This document shows, piece after piece, positions 35,801 to 49,000 of a stretch of DNA of 64,000 bases (positions within the stretch are counted from its first letter, which is position 1; each line of letters opens with the position of its first letter). Below the pieces are notes generated by a model. The model had not been told where the DNA came from and ran no database searches. It saw only the letters and a program-made list of their open reading frames with translations. The DNA is from Ancistrus triradiatus (taxonomy: Eukaryota > Chordata > Actinopteri > Siluriformes > Loricariidae). The position numbers and the translations under genes were made by a program. The stretch spans positions 62,001-126,000 of the forward strand of contig JAJAGP010001333.1 in NCBI GenBank assembly GCA_025084515.1, given 5' to 3'.

Positions 35801-38800
35801 ACATCGCTGAGGATCTCGGCCATAGTTCCTTCAACATCTGAAAAAAGCGACTCTCCATACACCCATTCTCACCACCTTCTTCCAGACCACCATTGAGAGC
35901 TTTCTAAACAGCTTCATTACAGTCTGGTTGGAAATGGCAACTCTGATCAGAAGACCCTGCAGATGATCATGAGGATGGCTGGACGCATCATAATCATTTA
36001 AATACCCCACATCTTGGCTTTTTTCCACACACAATGCATCCACAAGCCATCAGAATTCTTGATGACCACTCTCACCTTTTCCAAAAACTATTTGCCCCTC
36101 TACCATCTGGCAAAAGGCACTGCAGCATCAGTTCGAGGACTAGAAGGCTGTGGACCAGTTTCTTCCCTCAGCTTGTCTGATTTTCTAAACTAAACAATTT
36201 TCTAACCTAATTTCTAAACTAAACCAAGCAATTTATATGAATGACAGCATAATAATTAGAGCTTGTGTATAATGATGGTATCTTTTACACACCAATTGCG
36301 ATTTTCCTACAGCGAAAATGCAGCGTTATTTAATTCGCACTCTGTTCGACTTTTGCTAACTTTCACCGGTGACAAAAACTCACTGATCAATCACTGCTGC
36401 TTCTGTGCCTGTTGAAGCACCTCCTGTTTTTTCAGTCTGCCTCTTACTTGGAACTAGACTCAGTGAAAACATCTTGTCTTCGTCTTCACGTTCCTCTTTT
36501 GTCTCCTCCTCGGAACCACAGAGCCCAATATCAGCGTTTGCATTTTTCTGTGAGCAGCAGAATGATGTCTTCATAACTCGAAGAAGACATTTTGTTCATC
36601 TTCATCTGAACCAGACAGTAAAAAATTGCCATCGCGTCTTGTGTGTATAGTTTTGAGGCAAAAAAAATTGCATTTTAAGAACTTAAGAAAGTCTTTACAG
36701 TCTGTTCATTTCACAACTTGTTGAGACAAACACACACAGCAGGGATTACTCAGACATTAAAGAACTGCACTCAGTCCCTGGTAGTTTATTGCTGCTTAGT
36801 CATCCCACATCAAATGCCCAACATATGCAACGTACTGGGACACCAACACAGCCTCTGTAATTGTGCCTGTTAACAAAGATTTTGCCACATGAGTCAGTCA
36901 CCAAACCAATACATCACAAGCCAGAAGCATCTCACAAACACATGGTGACACATATGCTGCCTTTCAAATATTAGACAAAATCTTGCCTGTACAAGAAATC
37001 TGTATTTGTGGCTCTGTATCTTTTGTGCCACTGTCATCTTCTGTTTCTGATCACTGGACTCAAACTGACTGATCAGCAATCATTTCCAGCATGTTACATG
37101 AGCGGTCTTGATGGGATCATGATTTGTTGCTAAAAAATATGAGCCGAGAAAGAGTTTGCTGTATAATTTTTTTTGAGTGATAGCACATGTTTTTTTAGTA
37201 AAGTAAGATATTGTGGAATGTAAGATATGTAAATACATTTCTCTGTCCTCCCTCCTGATACCTCACATACAGACCTTTCTATGAGCTGTTCCAGCGCTTG
37301 TTGGAAGGTGGGTCTCCGACTCTTGTGTAGCCAGAACTGCGGGTAGTACGAGTAACTGATGAGCGTTCTGCCCTGGTTCAGGTTGTGGTAGATGATGGTA
37401 TCATGGGCCTTGTCCCAATCTTGTAATGTAGTGTTCACTCTCTCCATTAGATAGTACATCATCCCCCTGTTAGTGGAGTCGCCGATGAACAGGACCTGAT
37501 GGAAAACAGTCACCTTGTCATATTAGAGGTAGCAAAATGGGACTGTGGTAGCCTAGCGGGTAAAGTACTGGACTATGGACCAGAAGGTCCAGGGTTCAAA
37601 TCCCATCTCTGCCAAGCTGCACTGTTGCAGCAAGACCCTTAACCCACAACTGCTTGGATTGTAAGACTGTATCAATTGTAAGTCGCTCTGCTAAATGCTG
37701 TAAATGTAAATACAAGGGCTTTAGCTTTGTATTAAAAGTACTTTGCAATTGCTTATCATGGTAGTTTGTCCTCCCTGCTGAAAAAATGGTTTTAAAAAAC
37801 AAAGTAGGGAAATCAAGAAATAGGCCACTACATATGAATGATGGTGACTAATGCACCATCACCCAAATCACCCCCCAGCTTGGTGACCAGGTATCAAATC
37901 CCAGTGGCGCATTCAGGCGTGTTGGGCTTCACACAGGCACAGGAGCTGCAGTATCTACCTCTACTTGGCTCTGCGGTGGACTGTCCCCCCATTCAGGGTA
38001 CATTCTCATTCTGCACTCTGTGAATTCCAGAGAATAATGGAGCCCAATGCAACCCTGACTGGTACAAGCCATCACCTTCCTGCGTCTGTGCCAATACACT
38101 GACATTTACATTTACAGCATTTAGCAGACGCCCTTATCCAGAGCGACTTACAATTGGTACAGTCTTACCATCCAAGCAATTGTGGGTTAAGGGTCTTGCT
38201 CAAGGAGCCAACAGTGGCAGCTTGGCAGAGGTGGGATTTGAACCCTGGACCTTCCGGCACCTTACCCCCTAGGCTACCACAGTCCTATACATTGTAAATA
38301 AGTGTGTCATTATTTCATATGGTTGTTACACATTTCTTGATTTGGAAAGTTTAACTGAATTTGTCTTATAATCAGGGCATTTTGTGACTAGCTTTAATGA
38401 GTTAAACCTTTGTTTATTCACGTCCCAGTGCTGTGATACCATGCAACCATAAAATAAAGTGACCTACATATTGTTTATTGGACATTCAATATCCTGCCTT
38501 ATATCAGAACAAATGTACAAATGACACCATGTCTGCTTTATATGGTATTCAATTGAAAAACAGCTATGCAGGGGGATGAGATGACGAATGTGAGCACATT
38601 TACACACACTGGTCAGCTTGGCAGATTCTGGTGAGTGTCAGACCAGGGTAAACATGCACACATACACACACCATATCACCATGACATCGGACACAAACAG
38701 TACAGATCAAACTCAGAAATGCAAACAGACAAACACTTCCGCCATCTCAACCCTGTACCTCATCTGCTATCAGGGTACTGCCATGGATAAAGGGAATGAG

Positions 38801-41800
38801 GAATGAATTAAGGGAAAACAAGCCGGTAGAGCTCATAGCCAATGAACTCAGCGGCAGTTCACTGTCAAGTCACTAAATCTGTTATGGTGTTTAGTTTATG
38901 GGTATATGGAATGCGTACAGTGGTGTTGTAAAGTTGGTGACCCCTTTAAAATTTTCTATAAATATTTGACCTAAAACATCATCAGAATTTCACACAAGTC
39001 TTAAAATCATACAAAGAGAACCCAATTAAAGTAATTTTACTTGTTAATTTTAATTATTGATGAAAATGAGCCAATATGACATATCTGAGTGGCAAAATGA
39101 TCTGAACCTCTAGTATTAGCCATTAATTTAAAATTGAAATTAGAGTCAGGTATTTTCAATTAATGCAATGACAATTGGGTGTGAGTGATCACTCTTGTAT
39201 TTAAAGAACAGGGATCTATCAAAGTCTGGTCTTTACAACACATGGTTCCTCAAGTGTATCATGGCATGAACAAGCAAGTTTTTGGGGGACCTGAGAAAAA
39301 GAGGTTCTCTTCATATACTTTTAGGGTATGTGTGAATATGATGCTTAAGCTCATATATATCCAGAAAATAAGAAAGGTTTCACAAACTTTCAAGCACCAC
39401 TGTATGTATGCTGATACAAAATAATGTGGTGAATAAAAATCTTAAATTGGAATTCTACACAAGTTTACAAATTTCTGCACTATTACACCTGCCTGAGTCA
39501 ACCTTTATAGCTATTACTGTGAAGTGTAATCTTCTAGGAGCAAAATAAAAAAAATCAGTGTGCTGCATGTAGTTCTACAGTGACATATTAAATAGTCAAA
39601 TCAACATATGGCAGTCAATGTTGATATTAAATAAATAAATGTATAGGAAACACTGCAGTATTTTGGTTATTTAGTCAATACAGGTACACTACAGTGTCCC
39701 ATATAGTATTACAAAGTATGGTAAATAATTTGGTGTTCGGACAACGTACAGATTTCACAAAATCCTGTATATCATGGTCGTTTAAGCGATGCATACCTGT
39801 ATATCACATATTAATGTTAACCTACAAAATGAATGCGTTATTTTGATCTTTTGAAAGCAACTCTGTGTTTGTGGTTTCTATCAACTGTTTGTATGTTGAG
39901 AAAATCTTCTGAAGTTTATTGAAAACAGAGAGACTGAAGGCTACCTGTAATTATGATCTTACCTTCTTGTCCATCATGCATTGCTGCAATTGTGGCTGTG
40001 TCAATACAGGGTTATAACAGTTCTCTGGTTGCCAAGCAACCTCCCTCCAATCACACGTCCTGTTGTCTGAACAGCTTAAGCATGGCACCACCCAGCGGCC
40101 TGCAAACGCATGGGGTATGGGATCATTTCAACAACCAGCTGATGTTCTCAGTAGATTTCCTTGCATTTATATCTGAACCATAGATTCTGATGCAGGGCAG
40201 CTGGCATAGGCCACATGATACCACGCTACCACAGAACTAGAAACTTAGTTTCTAGAAAGTTTAGGTATGTGAGTAACATTCTAACTAGACAACTGGTTCA
40301 AAATACCACAATTGAATCTAATCACAAGTACAACTATGGCATACATAAAAAACATCAATGGTCCCTACCTTAGGGGCCATGCAGCCTCTTCTTTAACAAA
40401 CGCACACCCAAGAAAACAAATTCCCTGTCATTTAAAGTTAGCTGGCTAGTTAATAACCTCCTTTTCCTGCTCTTATGCGGGGGCACCCCTGTCCTGCTTG
40501 TGATACCATAGACACAGCCCCCTGTGTCTGAGAGATAATTCTGAAACTCAGACAGATGGAAGGGGTTCTGGTGAGGTGGGATATAAATGAACAGACAGGT
40601 TAAAACCCGGGACAGCACCCAGGTCTAGGACAGACCCTGGTCGGAAATGGAACCTCAGTGAGGGACTGGACCCATGGAGAGTGAATATGAGCAATTAGAG
40701 ACAACCACCACCTCACCAATGGCAGTATACGAACCAGAAATGCTCAGCATTCAGAACCAGTGCTCATCCAACTGGCAAGGTGATGGTTGTCTCAGGTTGT
40801 AAAACTTGAATGCATACATTTTAAAACATATTTGGTAAAAATGAAAATTTGGTGATCCATTAGTGTGTTTAAAGCTGTTAGAGCTTAATTGACTTATTTA
40901 ATTGTTCATTAAAATGTGCAGCAATATATCATAGTTATGTTTTTGCTATAAGGTTGTGTTCACTTCTTTTGATTTATAAAATCCACTAAAATTTTTATAT
41001 AAGTTTTAGAAGTCAATAGTTCAATTTATAGAACTTTAATTAATTAAGACAGTGACTATAGCAATATTAGACAATTTCTTACAATATAAGAATATTCTCA
41101 ACTGCTTGTCTGACGTATTGTGAGGTCACAGGGTTCTGCACTGTCTCACTGAATCTGCATGTCTGATATGGCAGCAGCTGGATAGATGGACGGAAAGGTT
41201 TTATCTGAATTTCAATCACTTAATTGTTTCATTTCAACCAGTCAAATTTATAACAACATCTAGTTCTTGACTGCCTGGAACACAGTTAAGCAGAATACCC
41301 TGAGAGTGTACAGTGAGGAAACACCATCACGATAATCTGTACCAGAACCAGATGTAAATTCTGCGGTCTTGTGCATTTATCTTCTTCAGTTTTAACAGTC
41401 TACAATAAAACGTCTGCACTGTTGAGTTTAGCCACTCCTTAAGTACTTACTCACGTTAAACAGAGAAACATCTCCATCCTAAATTAATGTGCTTTGATGG
41501 AATGTTGTTGAGTTCCATTTAAAATGGCAGAAGAATAACCATATGGATTTAAGAGAGTAAGAAGTCAATATTATAAAAGACAAGAAGACAAAACATACTG
41601 AACGTACATGTGGTTTGTATATAGTTGAATACATCTGTATCTTTATCTGTTATCTATATATAAAAAAAATAAACCAAGACTTTGCAACATTAGGCCTATG
41701 ATACTTACATGGCATTTATTATAGAAATAAATGTTACTGACAGAGCCTGCAGTGGTGGCTCTCTACATAAATATGACCTAAACCATCATCAGATATCCAA

Positions 41801-44800
41801 AATGTAGATAATGAAAAACTAATTAAGTAAAGTATACAAAATAGTTCTTTATTTACTGACAAAATGATCCAATAGTACATATCTGTGAGTGACATAATTA
41901 TGTGGACCTCTAGGATTAGCAGGAAATACGATGGTGCAATTAGAGTTAGGCATTTTCAATCAATAAGATGACAATCAGGTGTGAGTGGGCACTTCTGTAT
42001 TTAAAGAACAGGCTGTTCTTCACAACACGTTTGTGGAAGTGTATCATGACACAAACAAAGGATATTTCTGAGAACCTCAGAGTTATGAGGCTGGAAACAT
42101 TTAAAAAACATCTCTTAAGAGTTTGGACTCCACCAATCCACAGTCAGACAGATTGTGTACAAATGGAGAGAATTTAAGACCATTGTTACCCTCCCCAGGA
42201 GTGGTCGACCAACAATGAGCACTCCAAGATCAAGGCATGCAATAGTCTGTACGGTCACAAAGGAACCGGGGTAAGTTCTAAGCAACTAAAGTCCTCTCTC
42301 ACATTGGCTAGTATTAGCATTCATGTGGAGCACACTGAGCAACAGAAAGCCACTGCTCTCCAAAATTAAATTTGCTGTTCATCACATGGTACATGGATAG
42401 GCATACTTCAGAATGGTCAACTAAAAGAATGGTCCAGTCATTCATCCTAATAGAAATGTTATGGAAAGAATTGTGTGATGAATCCCCCATACGTCCCAGA
42501 GTTAAAGCTGTTCTGTATGTAAGAATGGGCTAAAAATTCTGCCAAGCCAATGTGCAGGACAGATCAACAGTCACAAGTAATTTTTATATTGTATGTGGTT
42601 ATTTCTGCACATGAGGGCCACACCAGATACTAAGCAAAGCTTCACATGCTCACAGATATGTAATGTTGGATCATATTAACATTTTTGTCTTTTTTTATTT
42701 GGGCTCTCTTTATCTATTGTTAGGACTTGTGTGAAAATCTGATGTTGTTCATAAACTTTCAAGGACCACTGTATCCCAAAGGGTACATGCCATTGAAGGA
42801 CACCATTCCATTGCATGGCCAGCACTGATTACTGTGTCTGCACTGTGGGATGATTCCCCTCACCAGCCTCACCTCAATCAGACAAAGCCAGTAGGCACCA
42901 CCAGCAACTGAACCTGCTATAGTAACTGTTTTATATCAGTTAGCTATGAGGAAGCTGTTGAAACTGTTGTTTCCTTCTGACAGGACAATTCTGTAGATAT
43001 TATCCCTTGCTTAACTTGTGACCTTCTTGTCTTCACACTGCAAACATGACTGGAATATATTACCCTCAAAAGAGTCAAAAGTTCAAAATCTTACATCGTT
43101 ACAGAGGAGCAATGAGAGCGAGATCATATCACCAGAAAAGCATTTGCACCACCTGTTTTCGCCGTATGTGAGTTATGGCTCTGAGCATGAATAAGACAGC
43201 AGTGTATTTCAAAGCTATGTTACCAGTGGGACTTGCATTTTACTGTGTTAACAAAGAGTGGAAATTTGCCTCAGCTCACCCGGTTCATCTCCCGAAGAAC
43301 AGGGCTGCGTGGAAGCCTCATGTGAAGACTTAAGTCCAGAAACTGGCTCTAGGCCACAGGGCTGATCAGGTCGGACCACCAGGCCACAGTCCTGCATGTA
43401 AACACAGAATACAGTGAAAAAGACATAATGAGAAAATAATATACACAGGAACTCTGTGCACAGTAGGAAAGAGAGTTTTCCATGATACATGTACTGTATA
43501 TATCTTACAGTCTTATGCAAAACGTTAAGCACTCCAGGTCATATGCATGAAACATGGTTGTTATATATATATATATATTCTTTCTGGTCAACTTTATTTA
43601 ATTTGTTAATAAACATCCATTCCTGCATTTCAGGACTGCAACACATTCCAAAAAAAGGGATGGGGGCAATTTAGGGCTAGGAATGGGATAAAAAATAAAT
43701 AATGATGTGATTTCAAGCAGGTGATTCAACAGATGATTGTAATCATGATTTGGTACAAAAGCAGTAGCCATGCTAAGTCCTTGAGATGCCTCCGAGGCCA
43801 CTTCTGGACATGTTTAACATAAGGCTTTTTTTTCGCACAGTAAAGTTGCAAGTGCCATTTGCGAATGTAACTCCATACTGTAGTGCTTCACAAAGTGCCC
43901 TGCCAAAGTAATCTCTTGCCCATGTGGTTCCATCAGCTATTGATGAATGACGGTTCTTAATCCAGTGCTGTCTGAGGGATCGGAGGTCTTGGATCTTCAG
44001 CTGAGGCTTTCAATCACCTGTTGACATCACCTGTTCAAAATCACATCATTACTTAGTTTTTACCTCATTTCCAGCCCTAAGTTGCCCCCATCCCAACCTT
44101 TTCTGTAATGTGTTGCAGGTCTGAAATGCAACAATGAATGTTTATTAACAAATGAAATGAAGTTGACCAGAAAAAACATGAAATATCTTGGGTTCATTGT
44201 ATGAATTTCATACTGCCTGCAATGAAATAAAAGTCAAAGTAAATGTAAGGGTTTTTTTCTTCTGTTTGGTTTATTTTTATTTGCATTTTACACACTGTCC
44301 CAGCTTTTTTTCTGATTTGGGGTTGTATATACTGTTTATGCAGTGTCTGGAACATGTCATGAAGCCTTATGCAAGTCAAATACCAAACATGCCAAAATGG
44401 ACTGGTTAAGGGTACATTTTTCCTTTTCCCAATAACCATAATACTTAAAACTCCCTGCCCTGCTCAGATCATGAAAACTGCTTGAACTGTTGTCATGATG
44501 TTGCCTCCATACCCATGTAACCAGTTATCAGTTATAAACCCGTATCATGACAATGCTGGATGTGAAATGATTTAGCTGGTTGGAGCTTGTTCTTTTATAG
44601 TGGAAAAGTTCAGAAAGGTTCTGGATAAGGAATCAGCACTGGAAGCAGCACCAGTTATTATTGCGTGGAAATTTGGCTAATGTGTCCATGTGTATTCTCC
44701 CAGTCTGTCTTTTTTCTCCTTTTTCATGTGAACCTTGTTCCCACTTGACCAAATCAAAGCAGGTCGCACCACTTAACACTATTGCCTGCCTGCCCTAGCT

Positions 44801-46005
44801 CTGCCAGCCATCTGCGGTCAGAGGTCAAACTAACCATACAGCATCAAGGAGGCTGTGTTAACCTCCGCAGGACCCAGTGGGAGCCATCAGGTCTGGTTCC
44901 TGTACAGACTATATGAAGCCCTGCTCCAATCTTCCTCTATCCCCGCTGTCCACCTTCACTTTGCGTGCGCTTTAACGGAGGCTTCACATGGCCGTGTCAC
45001 ATTCCCCACCTGCTCGCCGCTGCTCTCAACAAAGTGCCACAAGACAACTTAACAGGGATTTTCTTGTTCATACCTGCGGTCAGTGTATCCGCACAAATAA
45101 GAGGGACTTTTTGATTCGGCAAAGGGCTGCATAAATCAAAACCATCCACCGCTGGAAAACCATTTGGCTCTATTCTTCTGCGAGCATGCCCAGAGACTTC
45201 ACACTCTTACACCAAAGAAAAATGTTTGTGATTACAGCACATTTAGAAGTGGACCGCTCTTCTTTCTTCTGCCGTCATCTTTCCGTTCCCTCAGTGAGAA
45301 ATACATTTCCGAGCGAGGCCAGCTTCTTTCATCTGGGCTGAAGTGGCAATGCGATTGAATACCCAAGCTTGGTCTTTCAGCTGCGTATGAAAGAGCTTCT
45401 GATTGAGGACAATTCAGGTTGCAGGGAGTATGACTATGTAACCAATGTGCCAGAACACAGATTAGATTTTACAAGTAAACTTTATATAATTGATGGTTAG
45501 TTTTTTTTTCAAATATTCAACACTCCTGGACTTAACTGGTGTCTCTAAAGTACCAGCTTGAATGTGTGTGCATGTGTGTGTGTGTGTATGCCCGATGATG
45601 GATTGGTGCCCTGTCTAGGGTTGGTTCCTGTCTTTCACCACCTCCCAGCGAATTCTGAATAAATAGGTAAATGACCTAATCACTCATATTTTTAAGCTGA
45701 TTAAATGATTTGCAATGAAAAAATTGTTTGATAAAAATGCAACCATTACAGGTTTCATTTGGATTATGGCAGTTACAGTTTTGTACTGGTATTTGTCCAT
45801 TCCCTATTGGTGGATATCACCATGTAAAGAATAAGAGCAATATCCTAAGAAGTGACATGTAGGTAGGTAGGTTATTTTGTTTAACGTCGCTATCAGCATC
45901 AGTGGCCATTTTCACGAAACACACACAAGGTTACATCGATACCAAGGTTATATCAAGGCTAGTCATATATCTATATATATATATATTATTATACGAGATA
46001 GATAT

Positions 46006-46056
<51 letters not shown>

Positions 46057-49000
46057 CTATATATGACATATGTCATATGACAGACATATGACTAATATAT
46101 ATATATATATATATATATATTCACATTCAAGCATTCATATGCATTCAACTAGCACATTTTATTGAGGTATACGAATAATAGGTACTGGAACTATAACTGA
46201 ACACTGAAATCATTAAATCCTGATGGTGAATATTAAATGGAAACTCAGTAGGAAGTTACATTCTTTCAGCAGTGAAGGATTCATTCATGCCAGTTACAGC
46301 AATCACACTGTAATCTCTGCTGATCAAAGCCCAAACCTAAGCTGGACTAATAGCTGGAGTCATCAGGATTACCATTCTCCATTAGATCATGCTCTTTAGG
46401 GTCATGCAAAGACCTGTTTCAGGGGCAGCTTGAATTAAAGCCCCCCCAGGCAGGCTTTATTTTCTGCTTCCAAAAAGTTCTCAAGGAAAACAGACATGGC
46501 TCTTCATTGCTGTGCTCTAATAAGTTGGTGTAAGGGACAAATTTGTGCTTAGAGTTTTTTGAATGAAGGAAATAAAACACACACACAGTCCTTTATTATC
46601 CAAGTTGTTCCTAAAGAAATCCAATTTCCAAATTTAAAATGGGTCACATTCATAAGAAGCATATGAATAAATTTTTATTTATGGTTTATAGTCTACCATG
46701 TTTTTTCTTGTAAATGTATTGCCAATGATGAATGATACAATTAACATTAACGTTTATTTTTGAATGCAAAATAGTGTGTATCCAGTATTTCATGTACTCC
46801 CAGTAACTATTGTTTTTGTGTGAAATAATGCATGCCTTATAGCTATTTTATGAAAAGCATAAACAATACATTACAGGAGCCTATATGTCTTTTGAATTGC
46901 ATAAAAAAGGTAAACATCAGATTTCGCAAATGGTATTCTAAAATATTTTTAGAAAATAATAGTTTTTATCTATCAATCAGTTCGTAGTTAGAAAGCTTAA
47001 AATATACAGAGCGAGTATATGTACATACAGTACACTAAAATATAACTGAGAATGCAATAAAAACAAAGGATTAAAATGTTGGAGTGTATGTAAAAGAGTG
47101 TGTAGACTTTAACATTACCCAGGGAGGTTGGGTCCCTTTTTGAGTCTTGGTCCTCCCAAGGTTTCTTCCTCATAACACTTAGGGAGTTTTTCCTTGCCAC
47201 TGTCGCCCTAGGCTTGCTCAATTTGGGATTGGACGTAGTTATTAGGAGATAATCTAAACTTGTAAAGTTGCTTTGAGACAGTGCTCCATTGTAAAAAGCG
47301 CTATATAAATAGATCTGACTTGACTTGAACATTACTAGAGTGATCACATGTCCTCTGTTTCACAGACATGTTCTCTTTTTGGGACCTAAAAATTCAAACA
47401 GGTTGGATTTCTAAATTGAATAAAATGTCTATGATTTGTTTTTGCTTTCATGCTGACTTTTGCCTTCTACAGTCGCTATACAGGTATACAGTACCTGATT
47501 TATGATGGGGATACGTTCTGACAAATCCGTGGTAAGCTGGATGTATCATAACCCTAGATTTTAAAATATATCTTATCGTAGCTCATCTTAAACATGCTTC
47601 AAGCACTTACATTAATCTGCAGTTGGGCAAAATCATTAACACAAACCTTATTTTATAATAAAGTGTTGAATATCTCATGTAATTTATTGAATAATTAAAT
47701 AAAAGTGAAAAACAAAAACAAAATGTTTACTGTCATGACCACAGCTTTTCCTCACTCCATTCATTGCTGCACATCGCTTGCCCGAGGAAAAGTAGAAATT
47801 CAAAAATCTAAGCACGGTTTCTGCTGAATGCGTATGTATGTATGTATTATCAGATTCCCATCTAGTATTGCTTTGACTCTTCTCTTTAGGTCCCACCTTC
47901 TTGGAAGCAATTGTTCAGTTATATACAAGCACTGGTCAAACTGCTTCTCAGTCATTACCCTCAAGTGTTTAAGGAACCACTGAACCACAGCAGCAGACTG
48001 TGTGGGAGATTTGTCTTTGGCCATGAAAAGAAACAATGTTATGTAAAAGGTGGTGAAAGTTAAACCCTGTTGTAGCTCATCCACCTCAAGGTTGGAAGTG
48101 TTGTGCATTCTGAGATTCTTTTCTACTCACCACAATTGTACAGAGAAGGTATCTGACTTACCATAGTCTTTCTCTCAGCTTAAACCAGTCTGGCCATTCT
48201 CCATTGACCTTTCTAAACAACAAGCTAACTGCAGCTCACTGGATGTTATATTTCTTTATTCTAACATTCTACGTGACCTCTATAGGCTCTTGTGCATGAA
48301 AATCCCAGGAGGTCAGCAGTTATAAAAAATACTCACTGTGGTGGCCTAATGGTTAAGGTACTGGACTCTGGACCAGAAGGTCCAGGGTTCAAATCCCATC
48401 TCTGCCAAGCAGCCACTGTTGGGTCCTTGAGCAAGACCCTTAACCCACAATTGCTTGGATTGTAAGATTGTATCAATTGTAAGTCGCTCTGGATAAGGGC
48501 GTCTGCTAAATGCTGTAAATGTAAATGTACTCACACCAGCACATCTGGCACCACCAAGCATGCCAGATGTGGTGAAGGTCAAATTGATTGAGATAACACC
48601 GTTTCCCCATTCTGATGGTTGAAATGTACATTACCTGAAGCTGCTGGTCTTTATCTCCAAGATTTTATACATTGCACTGCTGTCACCTGACTGGTTAGAT
48701 AACTGCATGAATGAGTAGGTATGCAGGTGTATATGCTGTGAAGGGATTTGTTATTGTTCTTCTGTTAAGCAGCCTGTTGCGTTCCAACCATTATGGCCTG
48801 TTTGGTGGTTTCCTTCCATAATTATGGTTTATGTCATCTGACAGTCATAAGGCTTCATGACTTTGTATACACAATCCATATAAACACACAATAATAACTG
48901 GTTTCATAGACTTTTAAGTAATTTGATCAACATTTCTAACATCTGTGGTGTTCCAGTTAAATTTGACTTGTCATAGAAAATGAATGTAATTACATGGACA

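Noticed and set aside
36380..36650. Acidic or serine-rich frames on both strands
   Set aside because: A CT/GA-rich low-complexity stretch; neither frame has splice borders or a known motif.
43489..43674. Coding potential across the 43586-44331 region
   Set aside because: The region is an inverted-repeat transposon without transposase; frames are incidental.
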